From Omphalotus guepiniiformis (taxonomy: Eukaryota > Basidiomycota > Agaricomycetes > Agaricales > Omphalotaceae), in assembly GCA_028554645.1 (NCBI GenBank), contig JAQOOI010000021.1, positions 310,001 through 374,000 of the forward strand: 64,000 bases of DNA, read 5' to 3'. Under the pieces are notes generated by a model that saw nothing but the letters and a program-made list of their open reading frames with translations, made no database searches and was not told where the DNA came from. The position numbers and the translations under genes were made by a program. Of this stretch, positions 22,208-34,442 are shown in pieces (position 1 is the first letter of the stretch; each line of letters starts with the position of its first letter).

Positions 22208-25130
22208 TGTGATACCTCTAGATCTCTAGAATAGAGGCTGGCTGAGAAGGCACTTGATTCGGTAGAAGTCGTTAATAGTGAGACACTGCAAGTAATCAAC
22301 TTCTCTAGTGGATTCTCGTGAAGTGATATATAGAGCCCTTGGTCTCACCATGTCAGGGGCGTCAGAACAAATTATACATACTGAAAGCGCCGGAGACTAT
22401 GAGAGTACTATACTGAGATAGATAACTTGTTCGCCACATCCGCCACATATTTGGTCACGCCGAAAGTTCAGATATGAGTTGTATGATCATTCTGGAAGCT
22501 GTACCCTGTGCAGAAAGGAACAGAAATCATGATCAGGGAGAAATACCTGCATGGTCTGGTTCACTGACGTAAACTTCGCGGAAGACAGTCCGAGAATACT
22601 TGCTCCAGTCTCTCTAGAGGTCTCCAGAGTAGCGCTAAAGCCACGAACATCACCAAAAATCGTCGCGTAGCCCCGGTATATGAATTATAACACGTATCGA
22701 ATATCCAAACGTTATCGGGTGACACGGAGAGTTTGACCGATGTAGAGACCTTTCAGGTTACAGGTACATAGCTGCTTTCCTCTTCGATGTGGGTTAGCCC
22801 AGGTACTGTATTGAAGGTTTGACAAGTCTCACTTGGATCATCTGTAAATCCGCCGATATCATAGTTCAGGACCTTGCGTGATAACCGACGAGGTAAGCGG
22901 CAAGCTAGAAGATGGTTGAGGCGCCCACTGCCAGCTAATTGCTCCCTACAAGCCTAAGACTTCAGATGTTTATTCAACCTTCGTTGATCGTGGCGGAAGA
23001 TTTGTGGGTGAGTTTTCTGAGGATCCGATGAATTATACCGTATGTTGGAATCAATTAGAATTTGTAAAGAGTTCAGGATAAGCATAGGATCTAGTGAGAG
23101 AATGAGATATTAAATCTAGTGATCTATTGACTTCAAGCGCTAGAATAGCTGCTGAAGAAGTGTTGGACTTTGTACAATGATGTGGGTATATGCGATGGAT
23201 GAGAGAAGAGAAAACGTGAGATATTCTGTACTTTCTTGGTCAACAGCTTTGAAAGCAAACAACATCAAAGGACTGAGCCTATTCCAACGAACACTCGACT
23301 TGCACTCGACGCTTTTACAGACGGACAAACCTGACCTTCGTGCGACATCTATTCACGTATATGAATTTGAAACGTTCTATTATCCGAGCCTTAGACGCCA
23401 GGCTTGTGCCTGCTCAAAGAGTCAACGATGCTGTAGGCAGACGCCGCAGACCCCATACCAGCCCCACAGACCCTGACCCCGATTTTTCTCTTCCTCCATG
23501 GGTCTGTCTTAGTGACACTATATTCGAAGAAATAGCTAGAAGGGTGCATCCTCCTGGATAGCCTCAGGCAGTTGCTGGTTGGTTGCCGGTACAAATCTTA
23601 CCTCGTGAGCTTTTTATTCAAGTCAAACGTTGGAGTTCTGCCCCTTAATCGCCTCGATGTAATTGGTTCATTCAGGTTTCTCTTGGCCTCCCTTGCGGTA
23701 AAGATAACAATTTGTTGGACCATAAGCTCCGTTGCATTTCAGTTGTCATTGCAATAGCCACCGCCAGAAAAGTGACGCACTATCATTTAACTGTGTATGT
23801 TCCTTTTTTCTTTGACAGGTACACTAGAATCTCATCAGCTAAACCTATGATTAGATTCTTCCCGGCATTCAATTTGTTGTGTCGTTCACTAGCGATTGTC
23901 AAGCCGTAGGGGCTGCTAATGTTATGTATGCCGTAAGCCACCTGAGGTTTTCCGGGCTCTGTGGATTTTTTTCGTTCGTGAATTACTTTCAGGCTTCCTA
24001 TGTTCCGCAGGGGCGAAATCAGGGAACTTATCAGAGGGCTACGGGAATCGTGACAGATCGTGACGCTACGCGTCTTTCATGGCTCGCGATTGTTGCCCGA
24101 ACGCGGTTAGCTTCATGAACGAAGGTTCAGTGGGAAGTAAGAGAATCTATGTAGCACCTCGTACATTCCATGACTTCAGGGCTCGCCAAGAGCATTCAAG
24201 ACTTGCTGCAAGGTAGCCTGAGCATGTGGCTGAAAATAGTTTCTCTTTGGCTAAAGTTTGACCGCCACGTTCATGAGTTAGCTTGGGCGTCTGTTTTACC
24301 TATAAGATTTTTCGTTATATATCATGCAAAAAGCCTCGGAGTTTGATCGTATCGATGACGAGCGTGGAATTGAAGCAAAGAACAGGTCTAGTGGGATTGG
24401 GGATTACTTTCCTCCCTGAAAGCGTAGCATCAATTCTTCAACCTATCGCGATTCGAGAGGATTGGTATCACAGAGGATTAGATAGGGGGCTCGAAATATC
24501 TGATAAGGCACGACAAGGAAGTTGGTCCGTGCAGGCTTCACACGCGTGACGCGTCTCGATCAAATGGGCCGGACCGGTCATGCCGCGGACTGTGAATTTG
24601 TCTCGCGGCTTTGAAGTTCCTCGGACACTCTTTGCTTTTTGCTCTCAACTATATCTTACTCAGTACTCGCTGGCGACGGTAAGCCGTAACATTACTCAAT
24701 CCACTCAAAAGTGAATAACATTCAGAAAAACTCAAAAGGGTCCCGCTTTCCTTTACATTGTGCTTCTCGCCAACGAGGCAGAAGAATAGGAGGAGACCAG
24801 TTCGGACGGGTTCCAGAATCATTCATTCGTACTGCTTTCTTCGTTCCATTGGCCCGGAATTCTGGTTGAGATTCGATCCGTCAGCTCTGTATAGCCTAAC
24901 TAATGCCTGCGGGTCTACCATCTCGGTGTGCTCGGTTCTCCCTTTAAAGACAATTCACATGCAGCAGCTCGGTCGACAAGCGCAGGATTCCTTTCCAAAT
25001 CTGTGTAGTACCGCTCTTTAGATCAAGATTCTTTCACCAACATTTTGCACGCCAATCCTTAGGTCACCTTCACTCCTTATAAAGACGCTCGTACACTCTC
25101 CTTGGTATCTCCTCTTCGCCGTGCTCTGCC
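22208..25130. other. Long intergenic region between regulator and PKS, no gene seen
   Basis: About 2.9 kb between two divergent genes. Short frames (up to about 100 codons) are present but show no recognisable protein and no supportive splicing. It must contain both promoters. A decayed repeat cannot be excluded. Confidence 0.5.
25077..25084 (+). promoter_or_regulatory. TATA box of the PKS gene
   Basis: TTATAAAG lies 47 bp upstream of the PKS start codon, in a pyrimidine-rich context. The position fits a core promoter with a short leader. Confidence 0.5.
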
Positions 25131-28100
25131 ATGGATTCCCCTAGCTCACCACCACTTCAAATACCTGTATTCTCCGGACAGGGGACCTCTACAGCTACGA
25201 TTTCCTTGGCTCGTGATAAGGCGATTCTCGAATCTCGATCGGGCCATGGCTCGACGCTTCTCAGTGTCTGTCATGAAGCTTTCTTGACAGAGCTTCATTC
25301 ACTTTCTCCGCTGGAACTTGCTCAGAGTGGCATAGATCTAAGTGACTTTCGAACTCGAGAAGATCTTCTCTCGTGGCCATCGCGTTACTACAATAATCCG
25401 GTAGTGTCAAGTTCGAGCCTTGTGCTGATTCAGGCTCTGAGCTACCTTCAATTCGTTCAATCTTTCGGGATCGAGCAACAATCATCGACACCCTTCCACG
25501 ATGTGCAGAAGCGACAACCATCCGTTGGCATCCTAGGGTTTTCATCTGGGGTTCTGGCCGCTTGCATCGCTGCCTCCTCGTCTTCTACAGCAACATTCTT
25601 ATCTTCATCCCTTGAAGCATACCGACTCGCTGTCTGGATTGGAATACGAGGACAAATGTATCGCCTGGAATCAGCTTCGTCCGAGGTCGATTTGAAGTTG
25701 CCATGGAGCCTGGTGTTCGTTGGGTTGGGCGTCGAGGCTGCAAAAGAGGCACTTCTGAACTTTGAGGAAGTAAGTTGGCACCTCCGCAAGGTCTTCGTTA
25801 CGTATCTTAAATTTCTTTCATAATGCACAGACGACTCACGGAGTTTCAAAATCAACGCACATCCATCGTCTTTACATAACCGCGGTCATCGACAGTTCAT
25901 GTGTGACTATATCTGGTTTGCCAACAGTCCTTGCCAAATTTTCCGCTGAGGTCGAACGGATGTTTGAAAACTCTGTCGTCATTCGGAAGACTACCGTCGA
26001 TACATTATACCATTCGTTTCCTCCTGGGAAGGGTACACGCGAGCGGGTCTTGGAAGATATCGCCCGGAGAGGCATTCGGTTCTCAAATCTATCCGACCTC
26101 TGCGTACCGATTCGCTCTACCTTCACCGGGGAAATTCTGAGTCCTGAGACAGTATTGAGACAACCCCTCGTCGAGCTCGTGGTAGATATGCTTTTGACGC
26201 AACCTGTTCGATGGGATCTCGTCATCAAGAAGGTTGCTGAAGCTTTATCCCATAACGCCACCACTGGCACAATGCGTCTTTTGAACTTCGGACCGAGTTC
26301 AGGGTTGTCACGAAGTATAGAGAGGGCGTGTCCTAAGGGTCGTGTTGCCATAGTGGATTTGCAGGCTAGTGCGCTTTCACATAGAACGCCGAAACAGGAA
26401 CCCATTGCTATTGTCGGTATGGCGGTCAATATGCCCGGATCGCCTAATGTGGCGAAGCTTTGGGAGGTCCTCGAAAACGGTTTAAACACCCTGCAAGAGG
26501 TAGGTGACGCAACATGATCTAGGAGCATAATCTTACTGACACTGCCTGCTTTAGATCCCTGAGCAACGTTTCCATGTTGCTAATCTTAGTCCCGACAGAG
26601 ATTCTAGACGACAGATGAAAACTCGCACTGGGAATTTCGTCGAACGAGTTGATGAGTTTGATCACCACTTCTTCAAGATCAGCCCTCGAGAGGCGAAGAG
26701 TATGGATCCACAGCAACGTATTCTCCTTCACGCCGCCTATGAAGCGCTAGAAGATTCAGGCTATGTCCCAAATAGTACACCATCCACCCGCCCGGAGATG
26801 TTTGGATGCTACGTGGGAGTCGCAACACACGATTACATCCACAATCTTCGTAATGATATTGACGTGTATTATAGTACTGGTGCGTCAGATCCTGTTGTTC
26901 AAACGGAACCGCAATTCGACCGATTCTATTCAGGAACCCTAGGAGCTTTCCTGAGTGGCCGTATCTCACATGCCATGAAGTTCGGTGGTCCTTCTATCGT
27001 GGTCAACACAGCTTGCTCTTCATCTAGTGTTGCAATCTATCAGGGCGTGCGTGCCTTGATAAACCGCGATTGTGACTCGGCATTGGTTGGTGGTGTCAAT
27101 GTCATCTCAAGTCCTGACGTATGCAAAACATCCACTAAACCATTCGTTGAGTGTGCTAACCTTTATCCAGATGTTCATAGGACTAGATCGAGGGCATTTT
27201 CTCAGTCATACGGGTCAATGCAAAACGTTCGATGAATCTGCAGACGGATACTCGAGGGGAGAAGGCTGTGGAATGTTCGTTCTTAAGCGGCTCTCGGACG
27301 CTCTGTCTGAACACGATAACATCCTCGGCGTTATCAGGGGTATAGAAGTCAACCAAAGTGGACTCGCGCATTCCATTACTCATCCTCATGTACCCACACA
27401 GATGACCCTATTCAAACGCGTCCTCGAAAACGCCGGACTTGACGTCAATCGTGTCAATGTTGTTGAAGCCCATGGCACAGGTACTCAAGCTGGGGATCCG
27501 AGCGAACTTGAGAGCATTCGTAGGGTTCTCGCCGTCAATCGCGATGCGAGCAACGGCCTTCACGTCACGTCCGTGAAAGCGAACATCGGGCATCTAGAAG
27601 CCGCCTCTGGTGCCGCTGGCTTGGCCAAGTTACTGCTCATGTTCAAACACCGTGTTATTCCTCGTCAAATCTCCCTACAGAACTTGAACCTCAATATAGC
27701 ACCTCTAGAAATGGATCATACAGTCATGGACAGTGTTAACGTACCCTGGAAACCCTCACATGAAGGAATGACTCGGATAGCACTGCTGAACAACTTCGGT
27801 GCCTCGGGATCGAATGCAGCTCTGTTGGTCGAGGAGCATCGCGGGCTTACGCGTCAACCTTCCCCAGCTCGGATGGCACTCGTCTTCGGTATATCTGCTA
27901 AAGACGAACCCGCGTTGGAGAGACTAAGGCGAAAGTACATTGATTGGTTAGAGGATGCCGAAACTCAGGATGTCCCTTTGGAAGACATTGCTTATACTAT
28001 GACAGCTCGACGACAAATATATCCTTATAGGTTTGCAGTAACTGCAGAGGACCGAATCGAGCTGGTTGACAAACTCCGAAACGCGCCTGTGGTCGGCCCT

Positions 28101-31100
28101 CCGTGCACTTCGTCGAAGATCGTTTTCGTTTATTCTGGGCAAGGTGGTCAGTATATGGGGATGGGTTCTTCATTGTATCGAACTTCGCCATTGTTCAAGC
28201 AGCATGTCGATGAATGTCATTCTATCCTGCTGTCTATGGGGTTTGCAGGCGTCCTGGACTTCATTTTAGGTGATAGCAACCCCGAGCGGAATACCCTGAG
28301 TCCTGCGGAGGAATGCGAAGCCTCTCAGCTTACAATCGTAGTATTGGAATACGCTCTCACGAAGCTTTGGCAGTCGTGGGGAGTTACTCCGACGGCGGTT
28401 ATTGGACATAGGTAAGACTAATGTTGGCATTTATCATCTCTAGTCTGACATGCTATTGTTCAACAGTTTGGGCGAATACACAGCTCTGATTGTGTCAGGA
28501 GTGTTGAGTTTGAGGGGAGCGCTCACTTTGGTGGCTCATCGAGCCCGTCTGATGGTCGAGACATGTTCCTTGAATTCCAGCGGGATGGTTGCGGTCAGTC
28601 TCTCACCGTGCGACGTTCGGGACATGTTGACAGGCTCTGAAGAGTTCTCGAACATTCAAATAGCGTGTTATAACAGTCCATCTGATTGCGTTCTTTCTGG
28701 TCCTCTTGCTCAGTTAGCTGCCTTCACGTCGCTTCTAGATCTGTTCAAATGCAGACATGTCCGCTTAACCGTACCTTTTGGCTATCACAGTTCTGCTATG
28801 TCTCCTATCTTCGAACGTTTCGCTACAGTGGTCCAGGGTGTCGACATTCTTACGCCTACTATTCCCATCGCTTCGAACGTTCATGGCACGATAGTCATGG
28901 CTGGTGACAATGCGGTATTTGATGAGGCGTACTTCATGCGACATTGCGCGGAACCAGTCCAATTCGAGAGTGGAATCCGAGAACTGGTGGCTCAGTGCCA
29001 GCTACGGTCGACAGATGCGTGGATCGAAATAGGTCCTCACGGGTCCTTAGTCCCTATGCTCAAGTCTAATCCGTGTATACCGGAAAAGGGGATGCTGCTG
29101 ACTTCTCTAAAGAGAAACCATGATCCCTGGTCAACGCTTTCGGCATGCTTAGCTCACTTGTACTCACCTACTGTCCCTATCCAGTGGCGCAACGTCTTCT
29201 CTCATATTCCTTCCATCTTATGTACTCCTCTCCCTTCTTACCCTTTCGCGAAGACCAGGTTTTGGGTGGCATACGAAGATGATCCCTTGTCTGGTACACA
29301 CACTTCTACTCACACGATTTCCGAGTATTCGCTACTGGAGAAGTGGCTGAAGTATCCTTCTAGAAACAGTGGTCTCGCTGTCTTTGAAACTCCTGTCGCA
29401 CAAATTGCGAATCTGATCGTCGGGCACAGTATTGGTGGTCATCCTCTCTGTCCCGCTAGTGTCTATATCGAGATGGTACTATCAGGATTAGAACTTTCTC
29501 TTCGCAATCTCAATGCGAACCTCGGGCACGTTCATGCGATCCTGCAAAATATCGTCTTCTCCAAACCCTTGGTTTATAAGTCCTCGATCCTTCGCACAAT
29601 TACTACCACGATATCCTTGGGGGTTCGCTCTGGTTCCTTCACCATCAGCTCGCGAGTGGAGCATTCAACGGAGGAAGTATTCCACGTTCAGGGGGAATAT
29701 CTATTGCAACCAGTTTCACAGACCACGTCGACATTCACGCGTATAATACCGGCTATCCGCCAAAGCATTGACGATGTGATGTGCCCGGACGCGATCACCG
29801 AATCGTTTCATACTCGGACAGCTTACGAAGTCATCTTTCCTCGTGTTGTGCAGTATGCGAAGGAGTATCATACTATCCAGACACTGACCGTTAGAATGTC
29901 TGGTATGGATGGTTTCGCTCAGATACGATACCCAGAACGTCGACATCAAGGAACGTTCGTTCTGTATCCCGTTTTCACAGACACGATGCTACACGTCGCA
30001 GGATTCATTGCGAATATGCAAGGCAGCGTCAATGATGCGTATATTTGCTCCGAGCTGAGTTGTGCTGAAGTGCTCATTGACTCAATCGACGACGATGCAT
30101 CCTACAATATATACTGTAGCGGCACTCGGCATGAAGACGGAAGCACGATCGTTTCGGAAGTCTGGGCCATTCGTGAGGGAGAAACGCCAGTGATCGTGGC
30201 TCACATGAAAGGGATGCAATTCCGCCGAGTTCGCCTCGACAATCTCACCAGGAGTCTTGCCATAGCTGCTTCAGCAGGTTCCCTTGTTACTCAAGCAACA
30301 CGTCCTTTATTAGGCCTCCATTCTAGGTCTCGTGCCTACAGTTTGCCTCCCAACTTCATCAATATGATTGGAGAGCACAATAGTCGAATCATCAATATCG
30401 TTGCGCAGCTATGCGATTTGAAGGCGTCTCTCGTAGACGGCGCCACAGCTCTTGATACACTGGGAATCGACTCTCTGATGATGATTGAACTTCTCCAAAG
30501 ATTGAAAGTCGTCTTTCCGAGAGCGAAACTAACCAGTAGTTCATTGTCCTCTTGCAAGACTGTTGCAGATATCATCTGCGTCACGTCATCTCTCTTGGAC
30601 GCTGGTACACCTCCCAGTATTGTGTCCTCCCTTTCGACCTGTGCGGCAAGCGAATCATCTTCACTCAACACCCTCGTGGTCGATGATAACCTTCAAAATC
30701 CTCTTTATTCGTCTGCAGATGACCTACCGGACATTAGAGATATCATCGCGACGGTGCTCGATATTCCGGTCAACAACATCCGAGACGATATGGAGTTCGA
30801 GTCAATGGGTCTCGACTCTTTATCTTCTATCGAGGCTCTTCAACTTCTAAGATCTCAATACCCCGGTCATATACCCAGCTCTTTCTTCGACAGTTACCGG
30901 ACTGTCAAAGCTGCGCAGGGGTTTTTCTCTGAGCAACGCGAGATTTTAACGACTCCGCCTGGACCTTCTCAGGAATCTGAAAACCGCGATCTTTTGCTGT
31001 CATCTCCGTCAGATCTTTCTCAGAGCAAGATCGCGCAGACCTTGCGATTATGCGAGAACCCGGTTTCCATTGAAAGTTCTGGTGATATTACACCACTCTT

Positions 31101-31890
31101 TCTGGTCCACGATGGAAGTGGCTTGGTCAATTACTATGAAAGAATCTCGCCCTTGGGTCGGACGACGTGGGGAATATACAATCCGCACTTCATCTCTGCT
31201 CGCCCTTGGTCTGATATTTATAGCATGGCGAAAGCGTATGTGGATTATGTTTGTTCTCAAACACGCGATGGCTCGATTCTATTAGGAGGTAAGATTATCT
31301 GTGGCCTGGTTTTCTTCATATCAACTTAAACATTTTGTAGGATGGTCCTTCGGAGGTGTCGTTGCCTACGAAATGGCTCTTCAGCTAGGACGACGCGGAG
31401 TCAAGGTCAAAGGAATTGTATTGATTGACTCCCCGAGCCCTATCAACCACTCACCGATGTCCGATGCTCTGATCAAGTCTGTTGTGAACTTCGCTAAAGC
31501 TGGGTCCGCCGAAATCGGAAAACTCGTCCAGCAGCAGTTCATGATGAATACTCAGATGCTTGCGCAGTATGACCCATATGCCACTGTTGGAATCTGTCCT
31601 CCACTTGTACTACTTCGTTCTGAAGACGCATATACTCACAAAGACATCCGGGATATTCCGCGCTGGCTTGCGGATCGTAGTGATCCAAAGTCAGCTATGG
31701 AAGGATGGGATAGCCTCACTCACATCCCAATCAAAGTCATTGACATTCCCGGTCACCACTTCCAACCATTCACAGCTTCGAACGTACGTGCATAAGGTAT
31801 TCAACTGAAATATCAAGCTGACCTGAAAACTAGATTTCTCATGTCTCACGCAAAATTCAGGAAGCATGCAATTATCTGGATAGCATATGA
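25131..31890 (+). CDS. Non-reducing polyketide synthase, SAT-KS-AT-PT-ACP-ACP-TE
   Basis: Seven exons (25131-25769, 25831-26499, 26555-27118, 27171-28411, 28467-31288, 31341-31783, 31834-31890) give 2144 aa, the normal size for this class. Domains in order: starter-unit acyltransferase (about 1-380), with GFSSG at 136-140 in place of the usual GxCxG; ketosynthase with Cys590 (VNTACSSSS), His725 (EAHGTGT) and His765 (KANIGH); malonyl-CoA acyltransferase with Ser1038 (GHSLGEY); product-template domain with His1358 (IVGHSIGGH, then PLCPASVY) and Asp1543; two acyl carrier proteins with Ser1707 (GIDSL) and Ser1822 (GLDSL); thioesterase with Ser1981 (GWSFGG) and a C-terminal GHHF. Such enzymes make aromatic polyketides without reduction, orsellinic acid being the usual basidiomycete product; the actual product is not readable. 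All catalytic residues except the SAT Cys are present, so the gene looks functional. Confidence 0.95.
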
Positions 31891-32013
31891 TCACTTCGCT
31901 TTAGCGCATTCTTTACGCTATTATATCTCCAAATTGTAGAGTATTATGTATTAGAGCTTTCTGTTCTATAAATTATACGCCATATCGTTTTCTCCTTTAT
32001 CGACACACACTGA

Positions 32014-34442
32014 TTAATCTACCCACGTTGGCTCGGCATCAAAGCGGGCTCTCGGCTTATATTTCTTAGGTTTTCCTGAATGTATTTTTGTTGCGTCTGC
32101 TCGCATTTTGACACTGCGATGCACTTTGATCTCCTTGACATGTTGATCAGGAATAGAACGTGGCCGTGCCAAGTTGCACCTATAACAGAAAATTAGAATT
32201 GAATTCACCTGGGGTAATATACTAGCGGGCGACGTACCCGAAATAATTGACCCACTCATCACATGTCTTCTGTTGTCGGAACTGCATTGGTATTATCTCC
32301 AGTATCCACCAAAACGGATAGAGCGAGAGTTGATCGTATCTCGGAGACAAGGCATCACGTAGTTCTTCCTCCTCCTCTGTGCGCCATCTACGATCGTTCT
32401 CAGCAGGTGCCTTTCCTTTCTCCTGAGACGAAGGACTACTTTGATTTTGAGTATCCGGCGGAGGAATAGTGGACCGACGAGAAAAGAACCGACGCCATTT
32501 TGATGGCTCTTTTGGAGGAATAGGTTCGATCATAGAGTCCTTGGTGGGTAGAGGAGGTGGTCGAGGTGTCACGAATGGATAAAGAGCAGATGGATCAAGA
32601 CCGACTGATCTCAAACGCTGTGAATCAAACATGATCCCAGTACTCGCTTTAAAACATTCTCGTATCATCCATCGTAGTGATATTCGAGCAAGAGAATGTC
32701 TAGTTGAGTTCTTTACTGATCCACCGCCTACATCTGCAAAAACACATGAGTCGCTACATTCCTTGGTATGAGAGAAGCCTTGACATACCGCAATGACAGC
32801 CCTGTTAGCCCACTATTTAGTAACGTCTTTCTCGTGAGGGAGAATCGCATATACTCACCGCAAACCACACCTCCTCAACATCAGTCGGATGATTACCGGC
32901 TTCAACGGTCCTTATGGAGAACGCATCCTCATAATCGCTCAATTGTCGTTCATCCTCGTCCAACCACTCAAGAGAAGGACTATGACTACGACTAGGATTT
33001 TTAGCCCTCCTCGACGCTCTAGCTCGTCGTGATTTCTCCTTGAAGAAATTCGACGACGGGCCCCGCCGGTGTGGCGGACTCTGCGGATTCAAAGGAACGT
33101 GACTATTATCTGACTGTTCGGGGGTTGGAGTCGGTTCGGGTTCGTTCGCCTGCGGCTTGCTCTCTTTTGAATGGTTCCATAGATTAGGTTTGAACTTTGC
33201 TCGACGTTCATCGAGAGAGACGGCATGTCTGAATGTGCGAACTATGGTGTTTGAAGTTGTGAATGGCAGACGTTTAGGAATCAGTCCTACGGAGTCGACT
33301 GTGTCCCTACATACATCAGAGTTGGGAGTTGTGATGAGTGGGGTTTCAGGAAAGATTGACGAGCAAAACGTCCCACACTCCAATGAAATCAATCGTAACT
33401 TCTCTTGAAAATGCTTGCCGGAACGCATCTGATTGTTCCCAACCAACCTTGTCTGCTCGCGTGTACATCTTGTACGCGAACGGAACTTGCTGGTAATTGT
33501 ATGCAGGGAGTAAGCCGACTTTGTGAATCATTCCAGCAAGGCTTTATATAACATACGCGAAATGAGTCGAAGTCATAGAATGAGGGTTGAGGAAAGCACA
33601 GTACCTTCGAGCAGTGTAAGCACCTCTTGAGAAACCAAAGATACAGATACGATCATTTGCGGTATCTACGATGGTATAGTCAAGCAATGAAGCGGGGAGG
33701 GGTAAGTAGTGGAGTTTTCCGTACAGTTTTGCATTAAAAATTCGTAGCCATCTGCGGGTGACGTTGGATCAGAGATTGAGAAAATGTATTTGTGATTTGA
33801 GAAAAGTGTTCTCATCCATCACATGTGCATCTAAATCAGAAGCGATCATCAAGTCGACAGTCTAACGGTGTTTTTAGCGATGAGCAAGGAAAACCATGTA
33901 CGCGGTCTCAATGAATCATTCCTACCTTCCTGATTTTCGATATCCATGGTGAAGCAACTTTTTTGGGTGAGACGTACGTCCCGATACCAGCCTAAAAACA
34001 TAAATATCACTATTGTTATTTGGCACGGTGGAGAGTCAAGTAAACGTACCTGGTAATACACCATCTGTTCCTTCGCATCATCCTTTCTCAATAAAGAGCA
34101 AAACTGAACGATATTCGAATTGTCAGAATCGAATTGATCTCCGGTTCCATCAAAGCAAAGTACGAGTGTGCGATTGGGATGCGCTGGTGGGATAGTCCTG
34201 TGTGCTCGTCTAGGATCCACCGTGTGTTCCTTCAGAGGAAGAGGAATTGGCCGTGAAAGTGGTGAAGGGGATGAAGTTGCGGAAGGTGGATCCATAAAGA
34301 AAAGTAGGCTTGCCGCCGGGGGATAATTAGGAGAAAGTGATTTCTCTCTGTGGTGTAGAATATCATCTGTATGGTCGACGACTGTATCAGAAGTGGAGGT
34401 CATTGAAATATCTTGAGAGTGATTGGCATTAGTGGTAGTCAT
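32014..34442 (-). CDS. DUF2235 / Tle1-like alpha/beta hydrolase, with atypical splice donors
   Basis: Ten exons (34442-34050, 33991-33926, 33861-33816, 33751-33725, 33665-33605, 33541-33374, 33306-32859, 32801-32789, 32733-32238, 32179-32014) give 474 aa. The core matches the T6SS phospholipase effector Tle1-like domain: TLVLCFDGTGDQFD, YYQAGIGTYVSP, the nucleophile elbow FGFSRGAYTAR with Ser190, GMIHKVGLLPA, FIGVWDTVDSVGLIP, FRHAVSLDERRAKF and VWFAGCHCDVGGGS. Fungal members are putative lipases or esterases of unknown substrate. Exon 8 is a 13-nt micro-exon that supplies GCHC of the conserved motif. Two introns lack a GT donor: intron 3 begins ATGAGA and intron 6 begins GGACGT, yet the flanking exons join exactly at conserved residues. 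Either non-canonical splicing is used or the gene is decaying. The stop is 124 bp from the convergent PKS stop. Confidence 0.8.

Noticed and set aside
22208..25130. A hidden gene between the regulator and the PKS
   Set aside because: Frames of up to about 100 codons exist on both strands, but none splices into a recognisable protein.
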